DNA of 64,000 bases from Ancylobacter polymorphus (GCF_022836935.1 NZ_CP083239.1:3238001-3302000); one strand, 5' to 3'; numbered from the stretch's first letter, positions 9,064 to 18,997 are shown. Notes: generated by a model from the letters alone, not told the origin. Numbers and translations: made by a program.

Positions 9064-9864
9064 TCAGAGCGTGATTTTCATGCCGTCATAGGCGGCGACC
9101 ACGCCGTCCGGCAATTCCCGTGTCAGCGTGGCGTAGTCGAGATCGGTGTGCAGGTTTGTGAGCACGGCGCGGCGCGGCTGCATACGCTCGATCCAGGCCA
9201 GCGCCTCGCTGAGCGACAGATGCGTCGGGTGCGGCTTGGGCCGCAGCGCGTCGATGATCCACACATCGAGGTCGGCGAGATAAGCCAGGCTTTCCTCCGG
9301 CAGATCGTGCAGGTCGCTGGAATAGGCCAGCCCGCCAATGCGGAAGCCATAGGAGATGATGTTGCCGTGGTACTGCCGGTACGCCTGCGCCTCGACCGTC
9401 CCGCCGGGCCCGGCGACGCGGATGGTGTCACCGGCGTGGAAACGGTGCTCGGTCAGGATCGGCGGGTAGTCGCTGCCCGGCGGCGTCTCGAAGCAATAGC
9501 CGAAGCGCTGGTGCAGCATCGCCGAGGTCTCGGGATCGACATGCACGTCGATGCGGCGGCGGTTGAGGATTGTCAGCGGGCGCAGATCGTCGATGCCGTG
9601 GGTGTGGTCGGCATGTTCATGGGTGAACAGCACGGCGTCGAGCCGGTCGACCCCGGCGTCGATCAATTGCTCACGCAGATCCGGCGAGGTGTCGATCAGC
9701 ACCCGCGTCGGCCGCTCGGCGCCGTCGTCAAGGCGCTCGACCAGCATCGAGCAGCGGCGGCGGCGGTTGCGTGGTTCGTTCGGGTCGCACACGCCCCAGC
9801 CCTGCCCGACTCGCGGCACCCCGCCGGAGGAGCCGCAGCCGAGAATGGTGAAGGTCAGCGCCAT
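9064..9864 (-). CDS. Metallo-beta-lactamase-fold hydrolase, PhnP-like
   Basis: The protein has 266 residues and starts LTFTILGCGSSGGVPRVG, the signature of PhnP/RNase Z-like members. The binuclear metal motif is HEHADH, followed by downstream His and Asp ligands (YHGN, SSDLHD, NLHTDLD). PhnP itself is a cyclic ribose phosphodiesterase in phosphonate use, but no phosphonate genes are nearby. This tatD-linked subgroup is conserved next to metG-tatD in alphaproteobacteria and its substrate is not established. It lies 15 bases after tatD. Confidence 0.85.
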   Translation of the reverse strand: MALTFTILGCGSSGGVPRVGQGWGVCDPNEPRNRRRRCSMLVERLDDGAERPTRVLIDTSPDLREQLIDAGVDRLDAVLFTHEHADHTHGIDDLRPLTILNRRRIDVHVDPETSAMLHQRFGYCFETPPGSDYPPILTEHRFHAGDTIRVAGPGGTVEAQAYRQYHGNIISYGFRIGGLAYSSDLHDLPEESLAYLADLDVWIIDALRPKPHPTHLSLSEALAWIERMQPRRAVLTNLHTDLDYATLTRELPDGVVAAYDGMKITL

Positions 9865-9879
9865 GGGGAGCGGAAGCCT

Positions 9880-10653
9880 CTAGGATGCGCGGGAGAACAG
9901 GCGGAAGAAGTTCTGCGTCGTCAGCGCGGCGATCTCGTCGAAGGACACTCCGCGCGCCTCGGCGAGTATATGGGCGGTCTCCACGACATAGGAAGGCTCG
10001 TTGCGCTTGCCGCGCCGGCTGTTGGGCGCGAGATAGGGCGCGTCCGTCTCCACCAGCACCCGGTCGGTCGGCAGGCTGGCGGCGATCTCGCGCAGCGGGG
10101 CGCCGGATTTGAAGGTGAGGATGCCGGAGAAGGAGACATAGCCGCCCAGCGCCACCGCCCGGCGGGCGAGGTCCGGCCCGGCGGTGAAGCAATGCAGCAC
10201 GAAGGCGAAGGCGCCCTTCCCGCTTTCCTCTTCCAGGATCGCCGCGACATCCTCGTCGGCGTCGCGGGCGTGGATCACCAGCGGCAGGCCGGTGCGCCGC
10301 GCCGCTTCGATATGCCGGCGGAAGCCGGCCGCCTGCGCGTCGCGCGGCGCGGTGTCGTAGTGATAATCGAGCCCGGCCTCGCCAATGGCGACCACTTTGG
10401 GATGGTCGGCGGCGGCCAGAATCTCGTCCAGCGTCACATCCGCTTCCTCGCCGGCATTGTGCGGGTGGGTGCCGACCGAGCAGAACACATCGTCGAAGCG
10501 CTCGGCGATCGCCCTCACCTCGCCCGAGCGGCGCACGCGCGTGCCGATGGTGACGAGCCGGCCGACGCCGGCCGCGCGAGCCCGCGCGACCACGTCGTCG
10601 AGTTCCGCGGCGAAATCCGGGAAGTCGAGATGGCAATGGCTGTCGACGATCAT
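9880..10653 (-). CDS. tatD: TatD-family metal-dependent hydrolase/DNase
   Basis: This is a 257-residue TIM-barrel hydrolase. It begins [12 protein letters not shown] with the HxH metal motif and has [10 protein letters not shown] (metal-bridging Glu), the later His ligands in LVIHARDAD and LHCFTAGP, and the terminal [10 protein letters not shown]. TatD proteins act as 3'-5' exonucleases or DNases. Its ATG overlaps the metG stop (ATGA), indicating translational coupling. Which of the TatD/YcfH/YjjV subgroups it belongs to cannot be told by eye; location after metG fits YcfH. Confidence 0.9.
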   Translation of the reverse strand: MIVDSHCHLDFPDFAAELDDVVARARAAGVGRLVTIGTRVRRSGEVRAIAERFDDVFCSVGTHPHNAGEEADVTLDEILAAADHPKVVAIGEAGLDYHYDTAPRDAQAAGFRRHIEAARRTGLPLVIHARDADEDVAAILEEESGKGAFAFVLHCFTAGPDLARRAVALGGYVSFSGILTFKSGAPLREIAASLPTDRVLVETDAPYLAPNSRRGKRNEPSYVVETAHILAEARGVSFDEIAALTTQNFFRLFSRAS

Positions 10654-12206
10654 GACGCCGCCGGCGCCTCGGGCTCGACATAGCGCGGGAACACCCCGAC
10701 CGGCGCCGGCAGCACCGTGCCGCCCTGAAGCCTTCCGGCCGCGCCGAGGCTGGCGAAGCTGCGTGCCTCTTCAGGAATCGCCAGCAGGTCCAGCAGCTTG
10801 CCGGCACTTGTGGGGATGAAGGGCTGTGCCAGCAGCGCCACCTGCCGCACCACTTCCGCCGTGGTCCACAGCACGGTGCCGAAGCGCTCCGGGTCAGTCT
10901 TGCGCAATTCCCACGGCGCCGCGCCGGCGAAGTAGCGGTTGGCGTCCGCCACCACCGACCAGATCGCGGCCAGCGCATTATGAATCTGCTGACCTTCCAT
11001 CGCCTCGCGCACCTTGGCGCCCATGGCGTCGGCGGCCGCGAGAATCGTCGCGTCATCCTCGGCGAGGGGGCCGGGCGCCGGCAACGCGCCACCGAGATTC
11101 TTGGCGATCATCGACAGCGAGCGCTGGGCGAGGTTGCCGAGGTCGTTGGCGAGGTCGGCATTGGTGCGGGCGACGATGGCCTCGTGGCTGTAGGAACCGT
11201 CCTGGCCGAAGGGAATTTCGCGCAGCAGGAAATAGCGCAGCGCATCGACGCCATAGGCGCGGGCGAGGTCGAACGGGTCGATCACATTGCCGACCGACTT
11301 CGACATCTTCTCCCCGCGATTATGGATGAAGCCATGCGCGAACACGGTTTTCGGCGGCGCGATCCCTGCCGACATCAGGAAGGCCGGCCAGTACACCGCG
11401 TGGAAGCGGATAATGTCCTTGCCGATGATGTGCAGGTTCGCCGGCCAGTAGCGCTTGAAGCTGGCGCTTTCCGTGTCGGGATAGCCGACGCCGGTGATGT
11501 AGTTGGTGAGCGCGTCCACCCACACATACATCACATGCGCCTCGTCGCCCGGCACCGGGATGCCCCAGGAGAAGGTGGTGCGGCTGATGGAGAGGTCCTG
11601 CAGCCCGCTGCGCACGAAGCTGGTCACCTCGTTGCGGCGCACCTCGGGGCGGATGAAGTCCGGGTGGGCGTCGTAATAGTCGAGCAGCTTCTGCTGATAG
11701 GCGGAGAGGCGGAAGAAATAGCTCTTCTCCTCGGTCCATTCCACCGGCGTGCCCTGCGGGCCGAGGCGCACCCCGTCCGGGTTCACCGTCGTCTCGTCCT
11801 CGGCGTAATAGGCCTCGTCGCGCACCGAGTACCAGCCGGAATAGGCGCCGAGATAGATGTCGCCGCTCTCGACCATCCGCTGCCAGATCGCCTGGCTGGA
11901 AGCGATGTGGTCGGCGTCGGTGGTGCGGATGAAGCGGTCATAATCGACGCCGAGCAGCGCATCCATCTCCTGGAAGCGGGTGGCGTTCTTCGTCGCCCAT
12001 TCCAGCGGCGTCAGACCCTGCTTTTCCGCCGTCTGCGCCATCTTCAGCCCGTGCTCGTCGGTGCCGGTCAGGAAGAAGACGTCAAAGCCGTCGAGCTTCT
12101 TGAAGCGGGCCAGCGCGTCGGACGCGATCTTCTCATAGGCGTGGCCGATATGCGGCGCGCCATTGGGGTAGTCGATCGCGGTGGTGATGTAGAAGGCGGG
12201 TCTCAC
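10650..12206 (-). CDS. metG: Methionyl-tRNA synthetase
   Basis: MetG charges tRNA-Met. I place the start at a GTG codon (12206) that gives [26 protein letters not shown], the conserved N-terminus; the longer open frame upstream overlaps holB and has no synthetase homology. This yields 518 residues, the normal size for the short form lacking the C-terminal EMAP domain. The HIGH motif is HIGH at about residue 20, and the KMSKS loop is [12 protein letters not shown]. The insert lacks the zinc knuckle cysteines, so it is the zinc-free type. It follows holB by 31 bases. Confidence 0.95.
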   Translation of the reverse strand: MRPAFYITTAIDYPNGAPHIGHAYEKIASDALARFKKLDGFDVFFLTGTDEHGLKMAQTAEKQGLTPLEWATKNATRFQEMDALLGVDYDRFIRTTDADHIASSQAIWQRMVESGDIYLGAYSGWYSVRDEAYYAEDETTVNPDGVRLGPQGTPVEWTEEKSYFFRLSAYQQKLLDYYDAHPDFIRPEVRRNEVTSFVRSGLQDLSISRTTFSWGIPVPGDEAHVMYVWVDALTNYITGVGYPDTESASFKRYWPANLHIIGKDIIRFHAVYWPAFLMSAGIAPPKTVFAHGFIHNRGEKMSKSVGNVIDPFDLARAYGVDALRYFLLREIPFGQDGSYSHEAIVARTNADLANDLGNLAQRSLSMIAKNLGGALPAPGPLAEDDATILAAADAMGAKVREAMEGQQIHNALAAIWSVVADANRYFAGAAPWELRKTDPERFGTVLWTTAEVVRQVALLAQPFIPTSAGKLLDLLAIPEEARSFASLGAAGRLQGGTVLPAPVGVFPRYVEPEAPAAS

Positions 12207-12237
12207 GGCGGTATCCTGCGGAGCGACCAGCGCGCGA

Positions 12238-13275
12238 TCAGGGGCGCAGGGCCTCGTTGAGCGACGCGAAGATCCGGAAGACGAGGGTCTTGCGGTCGAG
12301 ATTGTAGACATCGGCGTCGACCGCAGCGCGGCGAACCTTCTCCCACACCTCCGGGAGGCGTGCAAGACGAACGCGGGCGGTCTGGCGGCGCCCGGTGGCA
12401 TGGTCGCTGATCCAGCCCTCCACCGTGCCGACAAAGCTCTGGAACGCCCCTCCCCGGTCGCCGGTGAGCTTCTCGCCCAGCGCGTGCAGCGATTTCGGGT
12501 CGACATCGGGCAGGGCGTCGAGCAGCACGCGGGTAGCGTTGCGCACGGCGAGCCCGTCGCCCTCCATCAGCGTCAGCGCCTCGCGCACGCTGCCGCCCGA
12601 GGCTTCCGCCGCCTCCGCGAAGCGGCTGCGGTCGAGGCCGGGCATGTGGGCGCTCAACCCTTCCAGCACCTCCACTACCTGCCCTTCCGACAGCGCGCGC
12701 AGCGGCACCATCCGGCAGCGCGAGCGGATGGTGGGCAAGAGCCGGCCCAGCGCATGGCTCACCAGCAGGAACAGCGCCCGGTTCGGCGGCTCCTCCAGCG
12801 TTTTCAGCAGCGCATTGGCGCCCTGCGCGTTCATCTCGTCCAGCGTGTCGACGATGCAGACCCGCCAGCCACCGAGCGCCGCCGTGGAGCCGAAGAAGCT
12901 GCGCACCCGGCGCACCTGCTCGGCCGGAATCATCGAGGGCAGCTTGCCGGTGTCGTTAGGCGTGCGCCGCAGCACCATCAAATCGGGATGCGACAGCGCC
13001 GCCACCTGCCGCGCGGCGGGATGGCCGGCATCGACGGCGAGGGAATGCGCCGGCGCGGCGCCGCCGGACAGCACGAAGCGGGCGATGGCATAGGCGAGCG
13101 TCGCCTTGCCGATTCCTTCCGCCCCGCCGATCAGCAGCGCATGCGGCAGCCGCCCGGCATCCCAGGCGGTGCGCACCATCGCCTGCGCCTCCTCATGGCC
13201 GACGAGATGCGTGCTCTCGCGCGGCGCCGGCGCGGTGCCGAAGCGGTCGCCTTCCAGCGGGGGCGCGTCCTTCAT
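12238..13275 (-). CDS. holB: DNA polymerase III delta-prime subunit
   Basis: HolB is a clamp-loader subunit. The 345-residue protein starts the AAA+ module with [12 protein letters not shown] and a P-loop-like [14 protein letters not shown]; the Ala after the Lys, instead of Ser/Thr, fits the ATPase-inactive delta-prime. The Sensor-1 region and the SRC motif ([12 protein letters not shown]) are present. The C-terminal collar domain follows. Its ATG overlaps the tmk stop by ATGA. Gene order tmk-holB-metG-tatD-MBL is a conserved alphaproteobacterial operon. Confidence 0.93.
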   Translation of the reverse strand: MKDAPPLEGDRFGTAPAPRESTHLVGHEEAQAMVRTAWDAGRLPHALLIGGAEGIGKATLAYAIARFVLSGGAAPAHSLAVDAGHPAARQVAALSHPDLMVLRRTPNDTGKLPSMIPAEQVRRVRSFFGSTAALGGWRVCIVDTLDEMNAQGANALLKTLEEPPNRALFLLVSHALGRLLPTIRSRCRMVPLRALSEGQVVEVLEGLSAHMPGLDRSRFAEAAEASGGSVREALTLMEGDGLAVRNATRVLLDALPDVDPKSLHALGEKLTGDRGGAFQSFVGTVEGWISDHATGRRQTARVRLARLPEVWEKVRRAAVDADVYNLDRKTLVFRIFASLNEALRP

Positions 13276-14135
13276 GTCCGGCGTCTCCGGCGCGGGGAAG
13301 GCAGCTTCAGGCGGGTGGACACCGCCTGCCAGATCGCCTCTTCCACCGCTTCGGGCGTGCCGCGGGCATCAATCAGCACGCAGCGCTCGGGCTCGCTCTC
13401 CGCCAGCGCGCGAAATGCCGCGCGCAAGGCGCGGTGAAAGGCCAGCCCCTCGCTCTCGAAACGGTCGGCGCCCTGGCCTGAACGGGCGGCGGCGCGGGCC
13501 AGGCCCTCCTCCGCCGGCAGGTCGAGAATCAGCGTCAGGTCCGGCCGCGTCTCGCCAACGGTCACCTGTTCCAGCGCGGCGATCAGGCGCGGATCGACAT
13601 TGCCGAGCGCGCCCTGATAGACGCGGGTCGAATCGGCGAAGCGGTCACACACCACCCATGCGCCGCGCGCCAGCGCCGGGCGGATGGTGGCGTCGAGATG
13701 GTCGGCGCGGGCGGCGGCGAACAGCGTCGCCTCGGCCAGCGGTCCCAGCGGCTTGGCGGCGCCCGAGAGGATCAGATGGCGCATGATTTCGGCGCCGGTG
13801 GAGCCGCCGGGCTCGCGCGTGCCGACGGCGTCGATGCCGGCCGCCTGCAGCCGCGCCAGCAGCCGGCGGACCTGAGTCGACTTGCCGGCCCCCTCCCCGC
13901 CTTCGAGCGTGATGAAGCGCCCCGTGGCCGGCGCCGTGGCTTTGGCGCGCGCGGAGGCCGTGCGCGGGGCCGGCGTCTTCTTCCCCTTGGGCTTGGCGGG
14001 CGCGGGCTTGGCGGCAGGCGTGTCCTTCGCCGTCTTCGGCTTCGCCGTGCGGCGGGGCTTGGCCGGCGGAGTGGCCGGCGGCTTCTCCGTGCTCTCGGCG
14101 GAATCGGGCGCGTGCGGGGGCGTGCGGGTCGGCAT
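13272..14135 (-). CDS. tmk: Thymidylate kinase with a basic Lys/Pro/Ala-rich N-terminal tail
   Basis: Tmk phosphorylates dTMP to dTDP. The catalytic core begins at about residue 73 with RFITLEGGEGAGKSTQ (P-loop), followed by TREPGGST, CDRFADSTRVYQG and DLPAEEGLARAAARSGQGADRFE (LID). Before it lie about 72 residues made almost only of Lys, Pro, Ala and Thr, resembling a histone H1-like tail. No ATG, GTG or TTG occurs in frame near the core start, so the tail must be translated unless an unusual start is used. Tmk is normally about 210 residues; this one is 287. The dac stop lies 2 bases downstream of... the tmk ATG region on the same strand, so the two genes are tightly packed. Confidence 0.93.
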   Translation of the reverse strand: MPTRTPPHAPDSAESTEKPPATPPAKPRRTAKPKTAKDTPAAKPAPAKPKGKKTPAPRTASARAKATAPATGRFITLEGGEGAGKSTQVRRLLARLQAAGIDAVGTREPGGSTGAEIMRHLILSGAAKPLGPLAEATLFAAARADHLDATIRPALARGAWVVCDRFADSTRVYQGALGNVDPRLIAALEQVTVGETRPDLTLILDLPAEEGLARAAARSGQGADRFESEGLAFHRALRAAFRALAESEPERCVLIDARGTPEAVEEAIWQAVSTRLKLPSPRRRRRT

Positions 14136-14137
14136 GC

Positions 14138-15376
14138 TCAGCCGGTGATCTTGGCGTAGCCCTGGCGCAGCAGGCTCACCATCAGTTCATAGGCACCGTC
14201 CATCGCCCGGCGCCACAGCGGGCCTGCCGGTACGGTCTCGGCGGCGACGAGGGGCACCTCCAGCGACAGCTGCTCGCCGCGATAGACCATGAGGCGCGCC
14301 AGCACCTCGCCCTTCTCCACCGGCGCCGGGATCGGCCCCTCGAAGCGGATGCGCGCCACCAGCTTCTCGTCGCCATTGCGTGGAATCAGCACCCGGATCG
14401 GCGTGTCGCTGGTCAGCGGGGCGCCGTTGCGCTCGCCGCCATAGAGCGTTGCCTCGCCGACGATCTGCCCGGCCTCGAACAGGGTGCGCGATTCGAAGGA
14501 GCGGAAGCCCCATTCCAGCAGCTTGCGCGCATCCTCGGCCCGCTCCTTCTCGCTCTTGGCGCCCATGATGACGACGACGAGCCGCTGCCCGTTCTGGATC
14601 GCCGAACCCACGAGGTTGAAGCCGGCATCCTTCTGGTAGCCGGTCATGAAGCCGTCCGCGCCCAGACTCATGCCGAGCAGCGGGTTACGGTTGTTCTGGC
14701 GGATCTTGTTCCAGAGGAAATCCGGCTCGCTGTAGATCTTATAGAGGTCCGGGTAGTCGCGGATGATGTGGATGGCGACCTTGGCCATGTCGCGCGGCGT
14801 GGTCTTCTGGTCGGGATCGGCGAGACCGCTGGCGTTGACGAAGGCCGATCCGGTGAGGCCGAGACGCTTGGCCTCCTGGTTCATCTTCCCCGTGAAGGCA
14901 AGTTCGTTGCCGGAAATGCCTTCCGCCAGCACGATCGCCCCGTCATTGCCCGAGGGAATGATCGCCCCGCGCAGCAGGTCGCTGACCTTGATCATGCTGT
15001 TGACGGCCGCGAACATGGTGGAGCCGCCCGACGGGGCCCCTCCCCGCCGCCAGGCATATTCGCTCACCTTGAATTCCTGATCCGGAGACAGCCGGCCGGA
15101 GGTGATCTCGCCGAACACCACGGCCATGGTCATCAGCTTGGTGATGCTGGCGGGCGCGCTCGACGTGTCGGCCGCACGCTCGAACAGCACTGAGCCGCTG
15201 TCATAGTCGAGCAGGATCGCCTGCGGGGCCTGGATGTCCGGCGCGGTCTGCGCCGAAGCGGGGGAAAAGCCGGCGGCAAGGAGCAGCACACCCAGCAGGG
15301 CGGCGGCGATTCCGCCGGTGACATGCCCGCCTTGGACGGAATGGCGGCGCGGGAACAGGATGCGCAACAGCTTCAC
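14138..15376 (-). CDS. D-alanyl-D-alanine carboxypeptidase (PBP5/6 family) with altered KTG motif
   Basis: This exported enzyme trims the terminal D-Ala of peptidoglycan stem peptides. I chose the GTG start at 15376, preceded by GGGGAGGA at good spacing, giving 412 residues that begin with a basic stretch and a signal peptide ending near SPASAQ. The active-site SxxK is SITK in APASITKLMT, and SxN is SGN in IIPSGNDGAIVLAE. The third motif, normally KTG, reads MTG (DGFMTGYQ, Met244). The C-terminal PBP5 domain follows. The lost Lys may lower activity or be a lineage trait. The longer open frame before the GTG lacks signal-peptide character. Confidence 0.88.
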   Translation of the reverse strand: MKLLRILFPRRHSVQGGHVTGGIAAALLGVLLLAAGFSPASAQTAPDIQAPQAILLDYDSGSVLFERAADTSSAPASITKLMTMAVVFGEITSGRLSPDQEFKVSEYAWRRGGAPSGGSTMFAAVNSMIKVSDLLRGAIIPSGNDGAIVLAEGISGNELAFTGKMNQEAKRLGLTGSAFVNASGLADPDQKTTPRDMAKVAIHIIRDYPDLYKIYSEPDFLWNKIRQNNRNPLLGMSLGADGFMTGYQKDAGFNLVGSAIQNGQRLVVVIMGAKSEKERAEDARKLLEWGFRSFESRTLFEAGQIVGEATLYGGERNGAPLTSDTPIRVLIPRNGDEKLVARIRFEGPIPAPVEKGEVLARLMVYRGEQLSLEVPLVAAETVPAGPLWRRAMDGAYELMVSLLRQGYAKITG

Positions 15377-15476
15377 GGTCGGTCCTCCCCGGCTCCGGGC
15401 AGAGTTAACAGCCGGAGGTCGCCACCGCAATGCGGCAGCGATGCGGCCTTGCCGGAACGCAGGCACCCGGAGGGCG

Positions 15477-16610
15477 TCAGTACAGCCCGCGACCCATATC
15501 GACCGGACCATCGCTGGCGGTCGGGGCATAACCCATCACCGGCTGCGGGCCGACCATCCAGCCGGCGGGCGCGCCGGTGGAGGGGGCCGGGGCGGTGCGG
15601 GCCGGCTGCAGGCTCGCAACCTGCACTCCGCCTGCCGGCGCGGCAGCGGGCTTGGTCGTCTTGGCGGTCTTGGCCGGGGCACTGTTCGCCGCAACGTTTT
15701 TGGCCGGCGCGGCCGGGCGCGGGGCCGGCAGGGCGGCGGCGACCACCGCCGGGCGGGGCGCGGCGACAGCGGCGGGATGCGGCGCAGCGGCGACGCGGGC
15801 GGGCGCGGCCGGCGCGGGAACGGGCTGGTAGAGGGTGGCCACCTCGGCCACCTGCTGCTCTTCCACAGGTTCGCCGAGATCGAACGGACGGCTCGGCGGC
15901 ACCGGCACATTGGCGGCGGTCAGGCCGCGCAGCGGGCCGGCGGACGCCACCATGACGGTGGAGGCATCGGCAGGCTTGCCGTTCATGCGCAGGGTGGAGG
16001 CGAGCTGGATGTCGTCGGAGCCTTCCAGCGGCGCGCGCCCGACATATTCCACCCGCACGCGGGCGGTGCCATTGTTCTTGAAGCCGAGCAGATCGGCCGC
16101 GCGGTGCGACACGTCGATGACGCGGTTGTCGTGATACGGCCCGCGATCGTTCACGCGAACGACCATGGAGCGCTTATTGTCGAGATTGGTCACCCGAACA
16201 TAGGACGGCATCGGCAGCGTCGGATGCGCGGCGGCGATGGAGTTCATGTCGAAGATTTCGCCATTGGCGGTCAGGCGGCCATGGAAATCGTCGCCATACC
16301 AGGAGGCGAGCCCTTCGGCCTTGTACTTGTCCGGCTCGGCGGGAACATAGGTCTTGCCGGCGACGACATAGGGCTTGCCGACGCGATAGGTGCCGCCGCC
16401 CTTGGGCACGGGCTGGCCGGGCTGCACCACGCGCGGGCTGGCGGAGACGCCGTATTTCGGATCGATCTTGCTCGTCAGGCTGGGGCCGCCCGTGCAGTTG
16501 GCCACCAGCAGGCCGATGCCGCACAGGGCGGCGACCCGGCCGAACCGGACAAAGGCCTGATCCGCCACGCGGCGGCGGCAGGCCTCGGCAAGAGCAGGAT
16601 ATGTCCCCAT
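15477..16610 (-). CDS. rlpA: RlpA-family septal ring lipoprotein
   Basis: RlpA proteins are outer-membrane lipoproteins with lytic transglycosylase activity on stripped glycan strands. The 377-residue protein has a signal region with lipobox LLVANC (Cys about residue 38) and the double-psi beta-barrel domain, about residues 95-190: GLASWYGDDFHGRLTANGE, then VRVNDRGPYHDNRVIDVSHRAA with the catalytic-type Asp. The C-terminal ~170 residues are Ala/Pro-rich low complexity with no SPOR domain visible. It is first in the minus-strand run; 100 bases separate it from dac. The 16611-16898 stretch upstream holds no gene; it contains GGTGCC-AA-GGCACC at 16824-16837, otherwise nothing I can name. Confidence 0.88.
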   Translation of the reverse strand: MGTYPALAEACRRRVADQAFVRFGRVAALCGIGLLVANCTGGPSLTSKIDPKYGVSASPRVVQPGQPVPKGGGTYRVGKPYVVAGKTYVPAEPDKYKAEGLASWYGDDFHGRLTANGEIFDMNSIAAAHPTLPMPSYVRVTNLDNKRSMVVRVNDRGPYHDNRVIDVSHRAADLLGFKNNGTARVRVEYVGRAPLEGSDDIQLASTLRMNGKPADASTVMVASAGPLRGLTAANVPVPPSRPFDLGEPVEEQQVAEVATLYQPVPAPAAPARVAAAPHPAAVAAPRPAVVAAALPAPRPAAPAKNVAANSAPAKTAKTTKPAAAPAGGVQVASLQPARTAPAPSTGAPAGWMVGPQPVMGYAPTASDGPVDMGRGLY

Positions 16611-16898
16611 TCACCCCGAACCGTCTGTGAGCGCCGTCTCCGGCGGAAGAATCCCGGCGAAGGCCGACGCGCTGCACTCAAGATCTCCGGCAAGATACCG
16701 GCAATCCGACTTGGTGTCTCTCAGGAGGCTGTCCGAGTGGGGCGAAAATGCGGCGCATCGCTCGGCATGGTGAACGAAGTGTAAGTGACGAAGCGGCAAC
16801 GACATTCCGGCACCGCCGCCACCGGTGCCAAGGCACCCCCGCCACAGTTCGGCCCCGCCACATTACGGAACCGTCATGTCGCGCGGTTCGCCGCTTCC

Positions 16899-17561
16899 TC
16901 ACATCACGCGTGGCCGGCCGCCGGCGCCGACGGGCGAGGTCGAGAGATACTGGATCGAGCAGCGCACCAGTTCCGGCAGGCTGTTCGCCCCGAGCTTCGC
17001 CTTCAGCGCCGAGCAGGTGTTGGCCACCGTCTTGTAGCTGATGCCGAGTTCGTCGGCGATGAGGGTGTAGTCCTTGCCCTCGGCGAGCAGCGACAGCGTC
17101 TGCAATTCACGCGGGGTGATGTCGGCGAGCGGCGCGGTCTTGCGCGAGCCGAGCATGGCGACCTGCAAGGCGAGGTCGTGGCTCATATAGGGCTGGCCCT
17201 TGCGCACGCGCTCGAAGGCTTCCAGCAGCGCGCCGGAGGAGGTGTCTTTGAGCACATAGCCATTGGCGCCGGCTTCCAGCGCCCGGCTGGCGATGACGGG
17301 ATCGCCATGCATGGAAAAGACGAGGATTGGCGTGCGCGGGTCCTGCATGCGCAGGCGCCGCACCAGCACCAGCCCGCTGAGGCCGTTGCCCTGCAAGGCG
17401 AGGTCGACGATCACCACATCCGGCCGCTCGCGGCGGAACAGGCGATAGCCGGTCAGCACGGTGCTGGCTTCCAGCACCCGCTCCACGCCGGCATCTTCCA
17501 GCAGACGGCGGCAGCCCTGCAGCACGATGGGGTGGTCGTCGATCACGAGCGCGCAGGTCAT
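16899..17561 (-). CDS. mxaX: NarL/FixJ-family response regulator, MxaX/MoxX-like
   Basis: This 220-residue regulator starts at the ATG (17561) that overlaps the kinase stop (ATGA). The receiver domain carries VIDDHPIV at the N-terminus and phosphoacceptor D53 in VIVDLAL. The C-terminal LuxR-type helix-turn-helix is TPRELQTLSLLAEG...ISYKTVANTCSALKAKLG, about residues 148-200. A lipoprotein-kinase-regulator trio divergent from mxaF matches the moxZYX arrangement of Paracoccus denitrificans, which controls methanol dehydrogenase genes. Assignment to MxaX rests on this context plus family; another NarL-type role cannot be excluded. Confidence 0.8.
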   Translation of the reverse strand: MTCALVIDDHPIVLQGCRRLLEDAGVERVLEASTVLTGYRLFRRERPDVVIVDLALQGNGLSGLVLVRRLRMQDPRTPILVFSMHGDPVIASRALEAGANGYVLKDTSSGALLEAFERVRKGQPYMSHDLALQVAMLGSRKTAPLADITPRELQTLSLLAEGKDYTLIADELGISYKTVANTCSALKAKLGANSLPELVRCSIQYLSTSPVGAGGRPRVM

Positions 17562-18997
17562 TGGGCGGCAAGCCTTTCCGGAGCGGCCGACAGGCCGAAT
17601 TGATAGGGCTGGGCGGGAATCGTCACGTCGATTCGCGTCCCGCTCGGCACGACGGGCAGGATACGCCATGTGCCGCCCAGCGCGCTGATGCGCTCTTCCA
17701 TGCCGATCAGCCCGAAGCCGTGCGGGGCGCCGGCGGCGATGCCGGTGCCGTCATCCTCGATGGCGAGGTCGATCCGGCCGGCGCGACGGTCGGCTCGCAC
17801 GGTGATGGCGATGTTGCGCGCATCGCCATGGCGTAGCGCGTTGGTCACCGCCTCCTGGATGCAGCGATAGAGCGTGATGTCGACGCTGTCGCCGTAGCGC
17901 TCCGCCAGCCCCTCGGCGGAGAGCGTGATGCGCCGGCCGGGCGAGTGGCTTTCGAAATCGGCGACGAGATCCGCCAGCACCGCCGCCAGCGGCACATGGC
18001 CGAGCGCCATCGGGCGAATCTTGCGCAGCAATCGCCGGTTGAGCCCCTGAATGCGGTCGAGAATCTCCGTCATGGTGGCGATGCGCTCGCCCATGCGCTG
18101 GCCAAGGGCCGGCTCGGTGCGGGCGGTGAGGCGGTCGATCGATTCGAGATTGGCCCGCAGCCCGAACACGCAGGGGCCGAGTTCGTCATGCAGATCGGAG
18201 GCGATCTGCCGCCGCTCGTCATCCTGCACGCTCACCAGCCGCTCATTGAGCCGGCCATTGTCCTCCCGCGCCGCCTTCAGTGCCGCGCCCAGGGCGTTGA
18301 AGCGCTCCGCGATCACCGCCAGCTCGCGGACGCGCGGCGGGTCGAGCCGGTGCTCGAACCGGCCCGCCTCCAGCTCGGACAGGCCAGCGGAAAGTGTGCG
18401 CAGCGGCATCAGCAGCCGGCCGAGCACGAGATAGAGCGCGGCAAGGATGGCGATGTTCACCGCCGCGGCCAGCAGGGCGAGGTCGGACATGTCCTCCCAC
18501 ACTTCGGCGATCTCGTCGGAGGCCTCGCCGGCCACCCTCACCTGCCCCACCGTGGCGCCGTTCTCGACGATCGGCACCACCACCTCCTGCCCTTCCGCCG
18601 AGACCAGCCAGGTGAACCAGCCGGGCACCTCGCCCTCATGCGGTTCGCTCTCGGCGGGGGCTATGTCCAGCGCCGTGCCGGCGCGGTCCTCGATGCGGAT
18701 GCGGACATGGCGCAGCCCGCTTATGTGCAGCGGCAGCTGCGCCAGCGAGCCGGTGGCGCCCTGTTCGCTGGCGAGGCGCTCCACCGTCTCCTGCACGAAG
18801 CGCTCGGCGACGGCGAGCGAGGACAGCATTTCCGCCTCGGTGGCGCGGCGCGCATTGGCGATGATGACCACCACCGCGACCAATGCCGCGCACAGATTTA
18901 TGGCGACGATGGCGGCCAGCACCTGCCAGCGCAGCGAGCGGCGCTGCCATAGGCCGAAGGAGGGCGGGGGAGGTGCGGCGGTGCCGGAGGCGGTCAC
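17558..18997 (-). CDS. mxaY: HisKA_3-type sensor kinase, MxaY/MoxY-like
   Basis: The start chosen is GTG 18997, overlapping the upstream lipoprotein stop as GTGA; this gives 479 residues. A membrane segment (VLAAIVAINLCAALVAVVVIIANA) is followed by a periplasmic domain of about 130 residues, a second membrane segment and a HAMP linker. The HisKA_3 motif is ERRQIASDLHDELGPCV with phosphoacceptor H270. The HATPase part has EAVTNALRHG and EDDGTG...GFGLIGMEERISALGG. This is the NarX/UhpB class. It pairs with the adjacent regulator and probably senses a methanol- or formaldehyde-linked periplasmic signal, by analogy to Paracoccus MoxY. Confidence 0.82.
   Translation of the reverse strand: MTASGTAAPPPPSFGLWQRRSLRWQVLAAIVAINLCAALVAVVVIIANARRATEAEMLSSLAVAERFVQETVERLASEQGATGSLAQLPLHISGLRHVRIRIEDRAGTALDIAPAESEPHEGEVPGWFTWLVSAEGQEVVVPIVENGATVGQVRVAGEASDEIAEVWEDMSDLALLAAAVNIAILAALYLVLGRLLMPLRTLSAGLSELEAGRFEHRLDPPRVRELAVIAERFNALGAALKAAREDNGRLNERLVSVQDDERRQIASDLHDELGPCVFGLRANLESIDRLTARTEPALGQRMGERIATMTEILDRIQGLNRRLLRKIRPMALGHVPLAAVLADLVADFESHSPGRRITLSAEGLAERYGDSVDITLYRCIQEAVTNALRHGDARNIAITVRADRRAGRIDLAIEDDGTGIAAGAPHGFGLIGMEERISALGGTWRILPVVPSGTRIDVTIPAQPYQFGLSAAPERLAAQ

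Noticed and set aside
12207..12506. Longer N-terminus of metG
   Set aside because: The extra 100 codons lie inside holB and carry no synthetase homology; the conserved start [15 protein letters not shown] follows the GTG at 12206.
15377..15529. Longer N-terminus of the D,D-carboxypeptidase
   Set aside because: The extension would bury the signal peptide, while the GTG at 15376 has a good ribosome-binding site.
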